A stretch of DNA of 9,243 nucleotides from Deinococcales bacterium (GTDB lineage Bacteria; Deinococcota; Deinococci; Deinococcales; Deinococcaceae): assembly GCA_014378225.1 (NCBI GenBank), contig JACMOA010000158.1:1-9243 (forward strand). Reading direction: 5' to 3'. The position numbers and the translations under genes are program-made. How positions within the stretch are numbered: the stretch's first letter is position 1; each line of letters begins with the position of its first letter. The notes beneath the pieces are model-generated. The model saw nothing but the letters and a program-made list of their open reading frames with translations. It searched no databases and was not told the DNA's origin. Below, in pieces: positions 7,668 through 9,243 of the stretch.

Positions 7668-8981
7668 ATGATTGTAGAGGTCAAAGTTCCCGAGTTTGCC
7701 GAGAGTATCAGCGAAGGCACCCTGCTGGATTGGATGAAGAAACCGGGCGAAAAGATTGCTCGAGACGAAGTTTTGATTGAAATCGAGACCGATAAAGTGG
7801 TGCTCGAGGTGCCGTCCCTGACTGAAGGCGTGATTGTGGAAGTGCTGGCTAAGGGCGGCGAGACGGTTGTGAGTGGTCAGGTGATTGCTAGGGTAGATAC
7901 AGAAGGTGTTGCTGGGGCTGCCCTGCAGGTAAAAACCCCGAGCACGCCTGCGAATGCTGCCATCAACGAACCCGGTCACGGTGGAAGCAGTGAAGGAAAC
8001 ACCGTTGCGGACGGGTCCTCGAGTGCAACGGACACACGGTCTTCGAGCGTTAACCCTAACGATTTAAGTCCTGCGGTTCGCAAGCTGGTAGCTGAAACCG
8101 GAATGGACCCCGCCGCGATTGTCGGAACGGGGAAGGGAGGCAAAGTTACCAAAGGAGACGTGCTCGAGCACCAAAGAGAGCCTGCGGCTGCCCTCTCGAG
8201 CGCCTCTGTTCGGACTCCGGTGCAAGCTCCAGTTCAGGCCAAAGCACCTGCGCCCACCATCTCCGTGCCTCAAGGTGGAAATCGGCTCGAGCAGCGGGTT
8301 CCCATGACCCGGATTCGCGCCCGTATCGCGCAGCGCCTGAAGGAAGTGCAGAACACGGCGGCCATTCTGACCACCTTCAACGAGGTGAACATGGCCCCGA
8401 TTATGGAGCTTCGTAAAAAGTATCAGGAACAGTTCGTGAAAAAGCACGGCATCAAGCTGGGCTTTATGTCCTTTTTCGTGCGGGCCGTTACCGAGGCGCT
8501 CAAGGCGTATCCGGCGGTTAACGCCTCAATTGATGGGCAAGATATTGTGTACCACAGCTTTTTTGACATTGGAATTGCGGTCTCGAGCGAACGCGGTCTG
8601 GTGGTTCCCATCCTGCGCGACACCGATTCCCTGGGTCTGGCTGACATTGAAAAAGAAATCGGCAATTACGCGGTCAAGGCCAAAAACAACAAACTCACGC
8701 TCGAGGACATGTCCGGCGGCACGTTCAGTATCACCAACGGCGGAACCTTTGGCTCGATGCTTTCCACGCCCATACTGAACCAGCCGCAGAGCGCGATTCT
8801 GGGAATGCACAACATTGTGGAACGCGCCGTGGTGGAAGATGGTCAGATTGTGGCCCGTCCCATCATGTATCTGGCCCTCAGCTACGACCACCGCATCATT
8901 GACGGACGCGAGGCGGTGCTGTTTCTGGTGACGATTAAAAATCTGCTCGAGGACCCGGCGCGACTGTTGTTGGACCTTTAA
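7668..8981 (+). CDS. sucB: 2-oxoglutarate dehydrogenase E2, dihydrolipoyl succinyltransferase
   Basis: This protein transfers the succinyl group from E1 through its lipoyl arm to CoA and forms the core of the complex. Its 437 residues run in the standard order. A single lipoyl domain (1-77) has Lys43 in the ETDKV motif as the lipoylation site. A first linker (80-130) is Ser/Gly/Thr/Asn-rich rather than the usual Ala-Pro. A peripheral subunit-binding domain (132-168, DLSPAVRKL to GDVLEH) would hold E1/E3. An Ala-Pro linker (172-202) follows, then the catalytic acyltransferase core (210-437). The catalytic motif [13 protein letters not shown] (405-417) holds His408 and Asp412. FNEVNM (237-242) and the short C-terminal DPARLLLDL favour the succinyl rather than the acetyl enzyme, as does the neighbouring sucA. 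The ATG at 7668 has a strong GAGGGAG (7657-7663) 4 bases upstream. Confidence 0.96.
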   Translation: MIVEVKVPEFAESISEGTLLDWMKKPGEKIARDEVLIEIETDKVVLEVPSLTEGVIVEVLAKGGETVVSGQVIARVDTEGVAGAALQVKTPSTPANAAINEPGHGGSSEGNTVADGSSSATDTRSSSVNPNDLSPAVRKLVAETGMDPAAIVGTGKGGKVTKGDVLEHQREPAAALSSASVRTPVQAPVQAKAPAPTISVPQGGNRLEQRVPMTRIRARIAQRLKEVQNTAAILTTFNEVNMAPIMELRKKYQEQFVKKHGIKLGFMSFFVRAVTEALKAYPAVNASIDGQDIVYHSFFDIGIAVSSERGLVVPILRDTDSLGLADIEKEIGNYAVKAKNNKLTLEDMSGGTFSITNGGTFGSMLSTPILNQPQSAILGMHNIVERAVVEDGQIVARPIMYLALSYDHRIIDGREAVLFLVTIKNLLEDPARLLLDL

Positions 8982-8986
8982 GATTT

Positions 8987-9007
8987 CAGACATCAGACTA
9001 CAGACTT
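8987..9007. repeat. Heptamer tandem repeat after sucB
   Basis: Three tandem heptamers, CAGACAT (8987), CAGACTA (8994) and CAGACTT (9001), begin five bases after the sucB stop. They share the core CAGAC and vary in the last two bases. The period matches the array at 7453-7480 but the sequence does not. Confidence 0.5.
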
Positions 9008-9058
9008 CGGGAAATGCGCTCGAGCTAGAGATTTTTTAGAACTGTGGCTGGCCTGGAA

Positions 9059-9130
9059 CGCCCTCACCCTGCCGCTCTACAGCTTTCCCCATCCTGAAAC
9101 CGGGAAAGGGGTTGGGGTGGGGGCGCTTTT
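9059..9130 (+). terminator. Long GC-rich hairpin with T run, probable terminator
   Basis: CGCCCTCACCC (9059-9069) pairs with GGGTGGGGGCG (9115-9125), with one G-U. Inside it, CTTTCCC (9083-9089) pairs with GGGAAAG (9102-9108) around a 12-base loop. CTTTT (9126-9130) follows the stem directly. It lies between sucB and the next gene, so it could end the sucB transcript. It also resembles the GC-rich palindromic repeats scattered between genes in many bacteria. Confidence 0.5.
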
Positions 9131-9170
9131 GCTCGAGGACCGTGTAGCTCGAGGACCGTGTAGCTCGAGG
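9131..9170. repeat. 16-bp tandem repeat, 2.5 copies
   Basis: GCTCGAGGACCGTGTA is repeated exactly at 9131-9146 and 9147-9162, and a half copy GCTCGAGG follows at 9163-9170. Each unit starts with the CTCGAG palindrome, giving three sites exactly 16 bases apart, 36 bases before the start of the next gene. Confidence 0.85.
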
Positions 9171-9193
9171 CATTCGACTTGTTGAACAAAAGG

Positions 9194-9199
9194 TAAACT
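9194..9199 (+). promoter_or_regulatory. Possible -10 box for a leaderless E3 transcript
   Basis: TAAACT sits exactly at -12 to -7 if transcription started on the A of the ATG at 9206. The only ribosome-site candidate, AAAAGG (9188-9193), is 12 bases from the ATG, longer than usual. Leaderless genes with a -10 box at this distance are common in Deinococcus. No good -35 element is visible, so this is tentative. Confidence 0.25.
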
Positions 9200-9205
9200 A
9201 AAACT

Positions 9206-9243
9206 ATGGAAATCTTCGATGTACTGGTGATTGGCGGCGGTCC
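9206..9243 (+). CDS. lpdA: Probable dihydrolipoyl dehydrogenase (E3), 5' end only
   Basis: Only 13 codons are inside the window (MEIFDVLVIGGGP) and the gene runs off the right edge. The beta strand followed by GGGP is the start of an FAD-binding Rossmann fold. E3 would reoxidise the dihydrolipoyl arm of E2 with NAD+, and its position after sucA and sucB makes this the best call. Other flavoproteins, such as thioredoxin reductase, begin in the same way, so the identity rests mainly on context. Confidence 0.65.
   Translation, partial: MEIFDVLVIGGG

Larger units (their letters stand above)
153..9169. repeat. Dispersed highly iterated palindrome CTCGAG (69 copies)
   Basis: A hand count gives 69 copies of CTCGAG: 12 in the ATPase gene, 8 in the VWA gene, 26 in sucA, 9 in sucB, 2 in the transporter gene, 2 in the small membrane ORF and 10 between genes. 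A base-composition model predicts about 3. In sucA, 18 copies read CTC-GAG (Leu-Glu), 7 read C-TCG-AG (mostly Ser-Ser) and 1 reads CT-CGA-G (Arg). About 14 copies extend to the 8-base palindrome GCTCGAGC. Long gaps without the motif are 159-783, 1038-1589, 3668-4107 and 4256-4856. Confidence 0.9.

Noticed and set aside
153..9169. CTCGAG as cloning-site contamination (XhoI)
   Set aside because: The copies are too many and are spread within conserved coding sequence without disrupting it; no vector sequence is visible.

Overview
The window looks like chromosomal DNA of a Deinococcota bacterium (Deinococcus/Thermus phylum, more likely the Deinococcus side). This is inferred from the protein style and from the gene order sucA, sucB, then an FAD/NAD-dependent dehydrogenase that reads like lpd. 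Base composition is moderately GC-rich, roughly 55-58% by eye. The genus cannot be fixed from the sequence alone.

Layout. (1) 147-851, minus strand: a six-helix queuosine-precursor transporter of the YhhQ/VUT family. (2) 852-1229: a gene-free divergent region with two inverted repeats. (3) 1230-4247, plus strand: a probable three-gene operon with a MoxR/magnesium-chelatase-like AAA+ ATPase, a short hydrophobic protein whose reading frame is doubtful, and a VWA-domain protein with an intact MIDAS motif. ATPase plus VWA pairs of this kind act as chaperone- or insertase-like activators of other proteins; the client here is unknown. (4) 4473-9243, plus strand: the 2-oxoglutarate dehydrogenase complex, with sucA (E1), sucB (E2) and the first 13 codons of a probable lpd (E3). 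Together these convert 2-oxoglutarate, CoA and NAD+ to succinyl-CoA, CO2 and NADH in the TCA cycle.

The genes are ordinary; the DNA-level patterns are not. The palindrome CTCGAG occurs 69 times by hand count (about one per 134 bp, against about 3 expected from composition). It falls in coding DNA in all three codon phases and also in intergenic DNA. It behaves like a highly iterated palindrome, comparable in kind to HIP1 of cyanobacteria but with a different sequence. The gaps around sucB are also unusual. The 330-bp sucA-sucB gap holds a nested inverted repeat of about 210 bp (MITE-like or a structured RNA) with a heptamer tandem repeat inside it, followed by a terminator-like hairpin just before sucB. 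The 224-bp sucB-lpd gap holds a second heptamer array, a long GC-rich hairpin and a 16-bp tandem repeat that carries CTCGAG.
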